A stretch of DNA of 64,000 bases from NCBI RefSeq assembly GCF_905220565.1, contig NC_059396.1, forward strand, positions 5,057,206 through 5,121,205. Reading direction: 5' to 3'. The notes below the pieces were generated by a model. It searched no databases. It was given only the letters and a program-made list of their open reading frames with translations, and was not told where the DNA came from. Numbering within the stretch: position 1 is the stretch's first letter; every line of letters starts with the position of its first letter. The position numbers and the translations under genes were made by a program. Of the stretch, positions 12,319 to 25,159 are shown piece by piece. The stretch comes from Melitaea cinxia (taxonomy: Eukaryota > Arthropoda > Insecta > Lepidoptera > Nymphalidae).

Positions 12319-13369
12319 GTTTTATGTTAAGCAGGGTTTTTTTTTTTGTTTGAACACATTTACAATAAATAAATAAATATCTCATCGTTAATTACTCATT
12401 AGAGTATGTAGGACATCTTACTTACAACAATGTTGATTGTAAAATAAAAAAATTGCTTTTCTTAGTAATGAATACAATCGCTATACGTTAAAATACCTTA
12501 GTTATTTGAATACGATAAAGCACCTCCGAAGGGCCAAGCCACGCCCCGGTACGCCCAACGCCCCCGCATTCGATTGCCTAATTTCCCGCGTTTACAATTA
12601 CAAATTCCAAACCACGTTTGTAGATATCGCAAAATGCAAAAATAAGTAGGTACGGCTGTAGGAGAGATAAGTGCGTTCCATTACAACATTGTCGAAATAC
12701 GAAATAATGTAGAATATTTTTATTAACATAATTAAAAATTTTACTAATACCTGTTGTAAATGTAAAATATTCTGATGAATAAAAATAAATAAAGCTTCTA
12801 AGTTCTTAAGAATGATTTTTTTATATCAGTCATCAGTTCAATAACTTTATAAGTCCACAAAAAACTTACATATAAACTTACATATTAATGTAGCTAATCG
12901 TGCTTACAATAGATTTGAATCACTGACCACAATAGGAGGTAATTAAACCACAATCCAAATATTCTAGGCGGATCTCACCGGTGGTCGCAATAATAAAATA
13001 ATCACAAATATCATCAATCATAACTAATAATGCTTAGTACGTATATTTACATCGTCTCTGAGAGACATACAATGGCATAATCTTTGAACCAAAATGTTGT
13101 TTTTTCTTGTTATTTTAGTAAAAATATGACTGTTGTGTATGATGATACGGTACGATATTTATTGTCTACATATTTTTTTAATAGACTAAATAAAACAACA
13201 TTACGTAGAGAAATTACGTAATAAATTACGTAGTTAAACAACAAATTTCACTATTCAATGTTCCTAAAGTCAATATTATACTCAAATGTACAGGTATAAC
13301 AAAAAACACTTTCTGTACCATACATCAAAAATAAAAAGAATCATCCACATCAAAAGCAAAACGAAATAT

Positions 13370-13625
13370 CTACGTCACTTACTCTTTGCCAACTGGAATG
13401 ACTACGCTTCCGCGGTGGCGTTCCCACAGCGACCTCCATCGCTCACCGATCGAACTGACGAAATTAGATCGATTAACTCGATAAACCTATCGACTGTCGA
13501 TAAATCGATAGTATCGATACCACTGACAAATTATACTGAACGCCCTGTCTGCGCCCGCTCGATTGATGTTGTTCAACGGACAGAAAGACTTGATATATGG
13601 TGCTGGCGTTTCAAGAGACGTTGAG
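13370..13625. other. GC-richer unique block around the CGATA cluster
   Basis: This stretch departs from the surrounding AT-rich composition ('acgcttccgcggtggcg', 'gcgcccgctcgattg') and has no repeat match. An ORF spans it but shows no family resemblance. It is a candidate conserved noncoding or promoter segment. Confidence 0.35.
13479..13519. promoter_or_regulatory. CGATA motif cluster (candidate boundary/DRE-type site)
   Basis: Six CGATA pentamers occur in 41 bp on alternating strands: + at 13479, 13498, 13506 and 13515; - at 13488 and 13512. They include a perfect TATCGATA (13512-13519). In Drosophila TATCGATA is the DREF site and CGATA clusters are bound by BEAF-32 at boundaries and promoters. 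BEAF-32 itself is not known outside flies, so the binder here is unknown. Confidence 0.5.
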
Positions 13626-14261
13626 TGCTTATAGTGACTAGATCTCGGTAATTGATTAATTTATATAAGCACTTAATGAAACTTACTAAGCGGTCGGTTT
13701 GATAGATTGTGCTAGCCGTGTGTTTTATTTAAATTGAATTGGCTTTTAGTTGTATTTATTCTATAACATTTGAAGTGCGATAATAATCGAATTTTGAATA
13801 TTATTAATTTATAATAATAGGTCGGGGGTGCTTGATATATTAAATGTAACAATTATTCTTCTTGCAACTATCTATGTGCGGAGAGTTATAAAAACATAGT
13901 AAAAAGTTATGAAAAAATAGTAAAATGCACCCCACTCTGAATTGAATTATTCTCTTAATAGCTTAAATTTTATTATAATTTTATTTTGAAGTAATTGATA
14001 ATGATTGATTGTTCGACTACTGTAATATAAACTCTTTGTAATTAAAAATTATTTTCTACTTTTTAGTTCGATTAGCCATAAAAGCATGGTTTTTTAGTAA
14101 TTTTTTTTAAACTACAATTTATTTTAGATATTCAAGTGTCGTGATACAAATTTTTAGGCAGGCATCAATGTTGCAGGGTGTTTGTTGGTGTTTTTTTTTT
14201 TTCAGTAAGCGTATTTTCAATAAAAAATAAATATACGTGACATCTCAATTTAGCCCTTTGC

Positions 14262-14434
14262 TGTGATATATCTTTCTTTGCTTGAAATTCCCATGCAGAG
14301 TCGAATGGGCCAGCCCAATGAAAATCCTATTTGTGTATCTATACTAAGTTTCCCAACCATAGCCAGATATGCCTTTGCGTGACATTCCCATATCGAGCCC
14401 AACATGGCAGCCTAAGAAGAACCTTATTCGCTCG
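14262..14434. repeat. degenerate direct duplication, about 105-bp period
   Basis: 'attcccatgcagagtcgaat' near 14288 and 'cattcccatatcgagcccaa' near 14383 lie in alignable segments with similar flanks (ctttgc upstream; ggccagcc or ggcagcc downstream). Confidence 0.4.
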
Positions 14435-14603
14435 CACTTTCAAATTTCACGTCAAGTTATATAGGATAGTTTACTTTATTTAATTTATAATACAGCCTGC
14501 AACGCCACCATGCTGGGATAGGCTTTTTTTGTAAATCAAAAGGATAGGAGCTTAATTAATTAATCTATTATTTATTAATATCAAATCCATTAATTGAATA
14601 ATC

Positions 14604-14905
14604 CACCACGCTGCTCCATTGCGGGTTGGCAGATATATTCCCTACTACGAGTTACGATCGCTATCGGGCGTATATGATAACAACTAATAGCACACTGCTT
14701 AACTTACTCTCCGAGGAACGATGGTGAGACCAACAAGACCAGATATTTCCAGATATAGCTGGTAGAAATACAGATATTTACATTTCATTTGTACATTGAT
14801 TGATTTGTATAAATACAAATATCCATCCCGAACGGGAATCAAACTCCCAAACCATCTGTGTTTCAGGTGCCTACACGCACTACTACACCAGAGCCGCCGG
14901 TTGTT
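14604..14905 (-). mobile_element. tRNA-headed SINE, family C
   Basis: The minus strand begins with a tRNA-like head (gctctggtgtagtagtgcg, with a degenerate B box) followed by 'atggatatttgtatttatac'. The body is shared with copies at 15710, 32829 and 37224. Confidence 0.7.
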
Positions 14906-15709
14906 TATAATTTACCTTAACTGAAAGTATAATACTTTCAATAAATTTAATAAAGCGCTCATGCGTCCATATTCCATGTATACTGTAGTTTCATTGCCTT
15001 GGTTCTATTTTTGGGAACGTTGCATTGCCATTGAAACACAAATCTAAACATACAAATATATATCTACAAAAATATCTCTAAATTAATATGCATCCAATTT
15101 AACATAAAGAGTTCCAAGCTTGTAAGTAGAACTTAAACAAATTTCTTGATTCAATATACCTACTTTAGAAAACAATAAATATTATTTAAAAAAATTCTTC
15201 ACGTACATACAAGGTACAGCTTTATTATACATAGGAAACATTAAGCAATCGACGATGGTGTAGAGTTACGTCAATAAATTGCCTTTCAACGAGATCTTTG
15301 CCGGGACAGATTTATAGTTAAGTGCAAGATACCTCAACACTCTTCACTACTGACATATTTATATAAGCGCTACTCGTAATTATACTTCAGCGTTAAAAAA
15401 GGCATTTTAATTTATTTCAATATAAAATAAATGCAATTTGTTTTTATCAAACCTTTTTTTCTTGTTTTCTAATAGAAATTTAATTGAGATTAATTAAAAT
15501 CATTCGCTCGTTTATATGATTGTAGTATTTACAAGTAAAGGTTTTGTTTCGCAATTAATAAGCCCTTATGTCTAAGATTATGTTTTAACTATCCAATATT
15601 ATTATAGTCTATGGATGATATCAATAAATGTATGTTTCTAATATATCCAAAATTTTCACTCAGAGGAAATCACAATCACCTTTTACGTGATCATCAACGA
15701 TCATCGGTT

Positions 15710-16035
15710 CAGCCTGCAATATCCCACTGGCTGTCTCTTTTTCTATGTAGGAGAAGGATTGGAGTTCAATCCACATTCCCGCTCCACTGCGAGTTGGCGA
15801 ATATATTCCCTAGTATGATTAACGATCGGTATCAGGTACCTATTTATGCTAACAACAGGGACCGACAGCTTACCGTGCTCTCTGAGGAACGGTTGGGAGA
15901 CCCACAAGGGAAACATCGAAATCTGAAAGATACATAATGCATTGTATAAATACAAATATCCATCCCAAGCGGGAATCGAACCCGCAAGCTGCCGGTGTTT
16001 AGGTGCCTACTTTCACCACTTCACCAGAGCGGCTA
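15710..16035 (-). mobile_element. tRNA-headed SINE, family C
   Basis: Minus-strand head 'gccgctctggtgaagtggtg', B box GGGTTCGATTCCC, then 'gggatggatatttgtattta'. The tail carries 'ccagtgggatattgcaggct'. The overlapping ORFs on both strands are repeat by-products. Confidence 0.75.
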
Positions 16036-16039
16036 TTTA

Positions 16040-16730
16040 AGTGATCGTATTGATATTAAAATACATATGCAACTATTGAATGTGTTGTAAAATATAAAAC
16101 AAAATGTTATAATTTTATGAGTACACATAATGTACGACCACGCGACGTGTTAATTTAATTGTATAGGTACCTATATAGTCATTTGAACAGCCATGTTATA
16201 GTAAGATTCTATAAAACATTTTACGACTTGCCAGAGCAAATCAAATCTAGCGATGATGAAGATATATTCTACGATTAGGTTAGTCCTAAATTAATTAATT
16301 ACGTTACAAGACTATTAATTGAAAACGACCTTTCGATCACAATTCTATCAATTTTACATCAAATAAATTATTATCGATGCTGTATAGTATAAAAATGAAA
16401 AAGAATTAGCTAGTGTGTTTTAGCTAGCAAAGAAACTATTTAATTATCTCAGCGCAACGAGTACAGAATGTTAATGTAAAGTAATCGCTGTATTTGAATC
16501 CAAAGAATTTAGTGATTAAGTTTGTGCAGATGGGTGAGGAGGTAGGAAACATTATGTTTCGTTAAAATATAAAATAATGTATCGTTCAAATCAAGCCAAA
16601 TGTCATATGAATCATTTCCGTGGCAAGTTTTATGATATGAATCGATTCTCCTCCATTATCATCGATAAAAGCTAGTGGTAATGCATTATTTTATTTCTAG
16701 TTATTTTTTTATTATTATTAATAACAATCT
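16040..16730. other. AT-rich intergenic DNA, nothing recognised
   Basis: No gene or repeat seen. Confidence 0.4.
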
Positions 16731-16740
16731 ATATAATTAA

Positions 16741-16981
16741 AATGAATGTTGCTAAGCGCATAACTCAAGAATGGCTCGACTTATTTTTTTGTATGTTCCT
16801 TAAGGCCCACGGAAGGTTTTAATCCTAAAAAAAAGAAAAAATAAATAAAAGATATCTAACCAATTGAAAGATTCTTTTTGTGTAGGTTAGTTTCTCTGAA
16901 AAAGTCTATAGAGTATATAATATTTTAGTGCGACTATTTCACAAATTTACGAGGGTGAAACCGCGTGGCCCAGCTAGTTAT
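16741..16981 (-). mobile_element. non-LTR-like element of the 'ctagctg' family
   Basis: In reverse orientation: 'gttgctaagcgcataactca' at the left and 'ccgcgtggcccagctagtta' at the right. Confidence 0.6.
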
Positions 16982-16999
16982 AAATAAATGTTCATGTTT

Positions 17000-17998
17000 A
17001 AGAGTAATAATAAATCTATTTTGTTTTCCTATATTTGTCATATTCAATAATACTTAAATAATGCAAATGTTTTAGTACGTATTCGTATTATTAACCTACT
17101 GGAATGCTATCAGTGACAACTTTATAAGACTGATACACTAAAACATAAAATAACTAAATCTACAGCCACTATTGAATTACATTTCTCTGTCTGGCGTTTT
17201 TCTTTTATCTAAGATCAGTCAGTTCTTTGACATCAAAATTATTTTAGCCTTGAGCAAATAAACATGCTCAATCTATTTTTTTATAAGAAATTGTATAAAA
17301 GTTCATATTTAAATTCTAATAATATTATTTAATAACTTTTTGAAATGTTAACATCTTTATTATATGTATTCTTAATTAGACAACAAATTAATGTTGTTAT
17401 AAAGACACTAAGCAAAAAATCCTCAAAACACGTTCCAATCAAAACAACAACATTCACAACGCACACTGAACTTAAAAACGCCGCATCTGCAAATGTAAAT
17501 CTCGTACCGAAGGCAGTTTATCAAGATGCGTAAATGCTCGCAATTAGCCCATGTGAAATGTCGCATACACTTGCTAACGAGGACGCGCCTCGTAAGCTGG
17601 CCCCACACCGGATTTTATATCGAATGAAATACAAAGGATGGCATTCAATTAGAACGAATATACAAATCTCCATAGATTTTATATCGCATTTTCCGGTTAC
17701 ATTATCAATTCCTAGTAATCAATAAAATTGTCTGTATCTGGAGGATAAATCTGTATTGAAGATTAATTAATTATTTTCAAGAATCAATTACTTATTTTAA
17801 CTGTACATGGAAGAAAACAAGTGTCATATTTATACCATGGATTTATTGTATGTCCATAAAAATACCAATATTAGAATAAAGCTTGTTTTATAAATAAATA
17901 AATAAAGTTTCTTCTACAGTGGTGTACGAGTGTCTTTGCGTGTGTATGTGTATTATACATTGGATTTTACTCTTATGATTTTACACTTTTCATCATTA
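17000..17998. other. AT-rich intergenic DNA
   Basis: A small GC-richer patch lies at 17430-17620 (overlapping short ORFs on both strands) with no family resemblance. Confidence 0.35.
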
Positions 17999-18001
17999 TT
18001 C

Positions 18002-18330
18002 TACTGTGTGGTTACGGTAGTAAAGAACATACACTCTGTTCCCGTGGGTGTCGTACGAGGCGACTAAGGGATAACACGGTTCCACTACCACCTTGAAACT
18101 TAAAAACCGACCGATGACAGAATAACCATCCAGCTGTTGGCTTTGAAATACACAGGCTGAAGACGGGCAGCAGAGTCTTCGGTGCGACAAAGTCAGTCCT
18201 ACGGTTACCAACCCGCCTGCCCAACGTGGTGACTATGGGCAACACACATGAGTTCTCGCCATAATGTCTGGCGCGATTTTGGAGAGGCCTATGTCCAGCA
18301 GTGGACTGCGATAGGCTGAAGTTGTAATGA
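18002..18330 (+). mobile_element. dispersed retroelement, copy 3 of the 'tgtgtggttac' family
   Basis: Head TGTGTGGTTACGG, tail 'tatgtccagcagtggactgc' then 'gataggctgaa'. Confidence 0.8.
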
Positions 18331-18339
18331 TGTTAGTGA

Positions 18340-19600
18340 TGATTATTATTCTCCGAAAATATATATTTAGATATGATACGTTTTGATTTAGAAGTTGATA
18401 AAAAACATTTTAATATTCAAAGATTTTAAGAAAACATTATATTAGAGTTAAGTGATTTGTAATCATTAATCTATTATTTTTTTATTATCAAATACAAGAA
18501 TTATAAGAAAAAAAATATGAGAAATTGACCAATTAAAAATATCACAGCAATCTATATATCACTACGATGTGATCTCAAAAATAATTAAGAAACAAAAAAT
18601 ATATTTAAAACACGTTAAGTAGACTTCTGTAATTATATTAATTCATATGAAATAAGATTTTCGTACAAAAAACGGCCATAATAACCACGTTACGATATTG
18701 ATATTTTGAGTGTTATACTGTTCAATTCAGCGATACATAACCTACAGTAAATGAGTTAGCAATATTTATAGCTAAGCCTTATTACAAAAAAAAGTAATTA
18801 TATTTTAAAAACTTACTGTTTTTTATGTTCGCGTTTATTCGCACAGTGTGCGTCTACCCTTACACATCGTATCGACCCTACGCTGATTTATAGTCCCTTT
18901 ATATGGCCCTCTAAAGTTTTCTAATTGAGCCTGTGTGTGCGTCTCAACAATCTTTAGTGTAATTAGCGCGAGCTTATGAGAATTTTGTGTTGATGAGACG
19001 GCGACCATGTAATTTTATGACTCTAATATTATATAAACATGTTGATAGCGTGAAATATATAGTAATGTATGGAAATTAATGCATTATAATATATGACGGA
19101 CAATTAGTTTTTATACGTTAACTTGATTATGTTATTTTAATTATTGTTAAACATACATAATTTATTTACTACAAATGTGTCATTAAATTCTATTTCTTGT
19201 AGTTATATTCGTGTTTTAATAGTTATCAGATACGGAGATCTATGTGTAAAATGACGATTTGTAAATAAATATTACTTAGATATTAATTTATTATTATAAT
19301 CATACTGAGTGCGGTTATGCTCAATTTTTTTTTTTTTTTTCTGTAAAATATTTTCGTAGTTTTGGTCAAACCGTAAGTAAACAAATAGACGATAGACGAA
19401 TGGTGTTAGACTCCTAGTATTGAATTGTGACATATAATTAATTGTGAAGATACGTACAGAAGAAAAACATATTTCCAGCAGTTATCGACTATCCAGAGAC
19501 CCCTAGAGTTTTTACTCTCTCTGTCTCTACTCTAAAGAATTCTAGGTTTGTAAAAGCTCAGAAGTACGGAGACAATCATTTCATTTCATCGTCTTCTAAT
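18340..19600. other. AT-rich intergenic DNA, nothing recognised
   Basis: Includes a T-run at 19325-19340. No gene seen. Confidence 0.4.
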
Positions 19601-19609
19601 CTATACAAA

Positions 19610-19795
19610 GTTAGGGTACGATTTTCGAGGGTTCGATTCGTTTCTTCGATTTCTCTGGGATTCCACCATTAGATCATGGTTTTCTTATCATGGTACCACA
19701 CTTGGGATATTTACTTTTCAACAAAAAAAGAATTATCAAAATCGGTTCATAAACGACGAAGTTATCCCCGAACATACATAATATACATAATATAT
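19610..19795 (-). mobile_element. internal piece of the GAAGTCGG-bounded element
   Basis: 'tcgatttctctgggattcca', 'tatcatggtaccacacttgg' and 'gaagttatccccgaacatac' match the inside of the copies at 22623 and 37957. Both bounded ends are missing here. Confidence 0.6.
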
Positions 19796-19929
19796 ATACA
19801 TAATATACATATCCTTTAATTGTAAAAAGAGAAATAGAATACTATTTACAAAAGATTATTTTCGCGAAGAAGTGAATAGTTTAACAATATAGCTCATAAA
19901 ATCAAATCGTTAAACAAAGTAAAAGCTTA

Positions 19930-21020
19930 TATTATGATCGTATGTGAGAATTACAACATGCAATAAGGTTTTGTGAAATAACAAGTCTCTTAACATTTAC
20001 AGTACAAATCCATGGCGCATTGTTTCCCATCAAATAATGAATCTGCGAGGCGTTCACAGGGTAATTGATAATAACAGAAAATGATCCATGACAGTAGCTC
20101 CCGGCGGTGTGGTGCAACATTTTATTTAAAATGTTGCCTTATGCACTAGTAAAAAAATTTTTTTTTAATGTCGTTCAACTTATTTTTTGATTAATTATAA
20201 TAATTTTGATTAAAGCTCTATGTTGACATTGCCACAATAAAAAAGTGCGTGCGTACATAGTGCATATATGTCAGAAGTGAAACTTCTTTCGCAAACTAAT
20301 TTTTAAGTCCCGTATATACTTATACAAATCTAAACCGTTCCAGCGCCATCGACCAATTAGCCGTTTCAACAAAACGTCGCCGTTCCATCCGTAAAAATTT
20401 TACCCTCATGCGCCTAAAGAAGATTCACTTCAAAAATATTTGATTGAAAAAAAAACGGAAGCAGAACCTTCTAATGTTTTACGGGATACGCTTAGTAAAA
20501 TGTATTCAAAATTTTAAAGACAAAAATAATAAAATTAAAAAATCTACATTATTTATTAAAATTAATTACACAGCACCATATATATTTCCCATAAGCGTGT
20601 ACTTAAACCTTAAGACCTCTATAGTTATTTGATAAATCTAACGCTCATATATGGGAATTGTAACTGATCTGGCAACACAAACAGTCTCCGCGGCAGTCCT
20701 GAGGAAATTTATTTAAACACCAGTGTTTACGAGCTAATGACGGACAATGGGTATTCATTGCAGACAATCGACCGCATTTAATAAATAGTAAGTGCTATCT
20801 TGAAACCACGGTTTAGTCATCGTTTTAAATCTTCTTGTAGAGAGTGTGTATAGGAAATGACATCATCGCTGTTAAGCAAATTGTGCCAAAAGCACTGAAA
20901 TCAATCACTTATCGATGATGTTATGTATATGACAATACAATTTAAAGTCAACAATACATGATGACATGATGACACATGAGCAACGATCGCTATCTATATC
21001 TATGATATAATATAATATTA
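19930..21020. other. AT-rich intergenic DNA
   Basis: Slightly GC-richer unique patches at 20335-20415 and 20660-20770, otherwise nothing recognised. Confidence 0.35.
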
Positions 21021-21024
21021 TAAA

Positions 21025-21206
21025 GTTTTTTTTTTTGTTTACTTGAACGCGCTAATCTCAGGAACTGCTTATCCGATTTGAAAAATTCTTTTATTGTTAG
21101 CCCATTTATCAAGGAAGGCTATAAAGCTATATAACATATAACATTTTTATATATATAAGCTATATAACATATTTATGTACGTTTAACCGCCTGGCACAGC
21201 TAGTCT
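21025..21206 (-). mobile_element. non-LTR-like element of the 'ctagctg' family
   Basis: Right end 'cgcctggcacagctagtcta', the reverse complement of the family head. Confidence 0.55.
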
Positions 21207-22269
21207 ACGATAAAAACCTGGACCAATATATCTATACGTATTGTCCGTGCCACAATAGGGATCCACAAGGGTATACACCCAGACCAAAAACAAATGTTCG
21301 TACAAATGCACCCTGAGTGAGGACGACTCTACTATTACACTTTGTGTAGTCTGGTAGGCTCTCGTCCAAAATTATAACGTTTAAATGACTGCAATATTAC
21401 TTTTGATTAATTAAAACAAAATATATAAAACATTACACCTACTATAAAGAATAACTGGGATTATTGCAGGTTTAAATGTATGTATTTGAAAAGTTATAAA
21501 ATTTTCAGAAAGAGAGTACTGTTAGTGGTAAGAGGCTGTAAAAAATACAAGTCAGTAAACACGCAAAAAATATCTGTAGCTTTAACAATATTGTTAACAA
21601 AATGATTTTGTTTCTTATCAAGAACGTTTACCGATCTCGCAATTTTTAAATAACCATCATAACCTCTACAGATATTGTCGTCAGGTTTCTAACGAATCAA
21701 TTCTTATACAACAAAGTCACAGTTTGTCTCTTTCAACGCGCTTACTCAGAATTTATACCTACTTTTTGGTTTATTTTTTGTGTCACATACCTATTAGGTA
21801 TGTTTAAAAAAAGTTACATACGTGACAACTTATACATAGTGGAGTAAAATAAATGCACATATGTTGATAGTATATCAAGATTTAACTAATTCAGGTGAAA
21901 TCGCATAAGGTCTAGTAAGCTTTAAAACCTAAAAACACAGAGTACAGCATCAACAGGTACTAATTAATAAACGTAGTTCGTGTTACTTACACGTTATTGT
22001 TATAAAATCCACACATAAAACACTAAAATACACTAAATGTAACGGTACACATCAGCTTATTAGCGTATTAGTGTTTAATCTCGTTGCATACTTTGTTCTT
22101 CTGTTGTTTAAGGGTAAGTAATTTATATTGAATAAATTTAACATATGTATGAAATACTTCCTATATTGATGTTTGCATGAGATGAAATTTGATTTAAATT
22201 TATAAATATAAAAAAATTAAAATTGTTAAAGTATCTCGTAAATAGTGTCTATTATAATATAATATAAAA

Positions 22270-22415
22270 AAATAATAATAATACAAACAACACTTCCTAC
22301 CCGTCGCTACTATATCGTGTCCTCCAGCGATAAGATCGCCTTTATAAATCTGTTATTAGTTACTACTCTGTTTGTTTGTATTTTGGTATACAATAAAGAA
22401 TATTATTATTATTAG
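22270..22415 (+). mobile_element. LINE-like 3' end with (ATT)n tail
   Basis: Ends 'ttggtatacaataaagaata' followed by repeated ATT triplets: a poly(A)-signal-like AATAAA and a microsatellite tail typical of insect non-LTR elements. Confidence 0.5.
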
Positions 22416-22622
22416 TATATATTTTTTATAACTTTTACTGTGAAATAAATATGGCTCTCATGATTGAGGATAAAAATATGTAAGCTAAAGATGTCATGTA
22501 ACATGAAGAAGTAGGTAAGCTAATAATAAAGGTTTTCGTATGTACATAGAGCTATATCACCTCACTTAATAAGCTTAAAAAAATCCTAAGATAGTTACGA
22601 ATAAAATAAACTATAATTATGT

Positions 22623-22923
22623 TTGCTGGCAAACGAAAAAAACCGACATCAATTACATCGATAAGTAATACAGCGTAAGTAGACGAAAAAATTAACAAAC
22701 GCACTAGTCGTTACTATGATTGTCGAAGGTTCCTCTCGATTTCTCTGGAACTCCATCGTCAGAGCCTGGTTTCCTTATCATGGTACCACCCATGTGATAT
22801 CTTCTTTTTTACAAAGAAAGAATTATCAAAATCGGTTCATAAAAGAAGTTATCCCCGAACATACATAAAATATATATACTGTCGAATTGAGTAGCCTCCT
22901 CCTTTTTTGAAGTCGGTTAAAAA
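22623..22923 (-). mobile_element. GAAGTCGG-bounded element
   Basis: Left end 'ggcaaacgaaaaaaaccgac', right end 'ctccttttttgaagtcggtt'. Reverse orientation, shortened interior. Confidence 0.7.
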
Positions 22924-22979
22924 TAATTATGTTTCCTATTCGTATTTACCTATTTTTTTTTCTCAATATTATTAGGTTC

Positions 22980-24850
22980 GGAACCGACAGCGGGTGGTGA
23001 AAGTGGTTCCTTTCAGAAAAACATAAGTATAATTCTCCTGGGAGTTGGTCAAATTTTAAATACAACACTTTTACTTATACGAAGACTTATTATGCTCCCA
23101 AAATTCAATGGCTTTACAGACACTATGGTCACGGACGACTTGTTCTATGTCCGTGTAAGTAAATGTTGTTGTGATGTGTCGATAATAACAAAAACGAGAT
23201 TATGTGCATGGATTTTTTCATCTTGATTGAAAAAATAAATTAGTAAAGTGACCAAGAATTTCTTTTTTCGGTAACAGCCGTAAAAGAATGAAGACTGTTG
23301 CAAAATTTAAACCGTTTAACTTATTTTCATTTCGTTTTTAAATATATATATTGATTGATTAAAGTTCTGTTTTTTCTTTGTGATAAAGAATTTCATTAGT
23401 GCTGAGACAGCATGTTTCGTTTCGCCAATGTTACACCGATTCCAGAAGACTTGAGAGTTTATACATTTTTGTACACAGTACCGATAGATAAGTTAGTATT
23501 GGAGTAGCTACTTTGAATTTGGCAGATAATAATTTATCCTTTTTTGCTGCAGTACCTACCTACCCAACTTTTTAAACTTTTTTATTGTTTTACGGTCATG
23601 GACCTTTTTTGTCAACAATAAAACTATAATAAAAATGTTTTACACTAAATCTCAATGCGGTGCTTGTCCCAACTTTCTACATTATCTAACATTTAGTTTT
23701 TTTTTTACAGAAACTCTACTGCAGTAAAAAAATGACAGGCCGCTAAAATCTAATTCTTATCAACGTTTACAGTATATTTAAAAATTAAAGTGTTTTATTA
23801 AAATTGTATATAATATGTAAAAAATGGATAAAAATTCTATAATGGAACAAAAATTTTCATTTAATGAATCAAATTTTAAAAAACACAAACAGACGTTTGC
23901 TATTCGTATCGGTAACGTAAATGCTGGTAATTTTTTTGATATAACCGACCTTATAACGTTTTTTAAGGAGTGTATTCTAAAAATACAGTACACACCTTAA
24001 CTGCTGACGCTATTAATATTATCATTTATGATAACCGAGAGATTTTACAGCGTAATAAATGTTGTTCAATGACCACCAATGGTTTATAGCCCCAACTTGC
24101 TCTATAGAAATTTAGTCAAGTATAATGGACGTGCTAAGTAACTGGCAAGGCTGACTATCTCCAGCGATTGCGCCTTTCAGTGAATTGACATATTTCGTCG
24201 GAAATTTATTAATTAATTCGAATAAGCACATATAGACATATTTAAATGCTAAATTGTTTTAGTTAATTGAGTTTACTTTTTTGTTTATATTATATAATTT
24301 AATAAAAGATTTTTCCTGGACTATTATTATTCCTGGACTATTATTAACTCCTTTTTTACTTTTACTGGCTTCAACTAAGTCTTCAGAAAAGACAGTACGG
24401 GTAATCCCTACTTTATTCTTTTAATTGCCACTGGCACTAAGTTATAACATTTGAAATATATATTTCATAAAATCATTACATTTGTACGTAATACCCACTG
24501 CATTGGGCTCCAAGATTTAATGTTTTTTACTGATGAACTTTATAGTACACATAATTATTAAAAAAAAGTTTTAATCGTTATAATTGATAAATAAAAAAAC
24601 CAAATTTAAAATTTAAAAATTCGAATCAATCGAATACAGCAAATAAAACCAATTTCAGAACGGAAGAGCCCTCGAGTTGAGAGGCGCGTGGCAGATCAAA
24701 GAACGGGCATTACCATACCTCCCTGACCGCGCATAAACAGACGTATGTAACAAAGCAAATCATAACTTAAGTATTCTTCCGCTGTTTCATAATATAATAT
24801 AATCTATACATGTAATAAATTTGTCTTAATAAAACGTTACGTAATCATTA
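22980..24850. other. AT-rich intergenic DNA
   Basis: No gene seen. A GC-richer unique patch at 24655-24740 contains GATCAAAG (24694-24701), a TCF/LEF-type core. Confidence 0.35.
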
Positions 24851-24858
24851 TATTTTAA

Positions 24859-25146
24859 CTGACTTCAAAAAATGAGAAGATTCTCAAATTCGACCGTGTC
24901 TATTTGTGTTATGTGTATTAGCCCATAACTTTTAACTGGGTGTATCGATTTTCATGCTTTTTTATCAAAAGTTGGTGCTTGTTCATGTGGTAACATTTAA
25001 ATTTGACAGAGTTCTGGTACATTTTGAGTTATTTCTAATAATGCGTATTTAATTGATTATTTTATCAACTAACTTACGTTATATAATATTACTTATCAAT
25101 GTAAATTGAAGTTGTTTTTTTTTTTGTTTGCGACAAAACGCAATTA
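24859..25146 (+). mobile_element. GAAGTCGG-bounded element, diverged
   Basis: Begins 'actgacttcaaaaaatgaga' and ends 'aaattgaagttgtttttttt' plus 'tgtttgcgac'. Both ends carry substitutions. Confidence 0.6.
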
Positions 25147-25159
25147 TAAAACTAGTGTG

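Noticed and set aside
13286..13624. 112-codon ORF over the CGATA cluster
   Set aside because: It has low-complexity translation from motif repetition and no family resemblance; the motif cluster is the better explanation.
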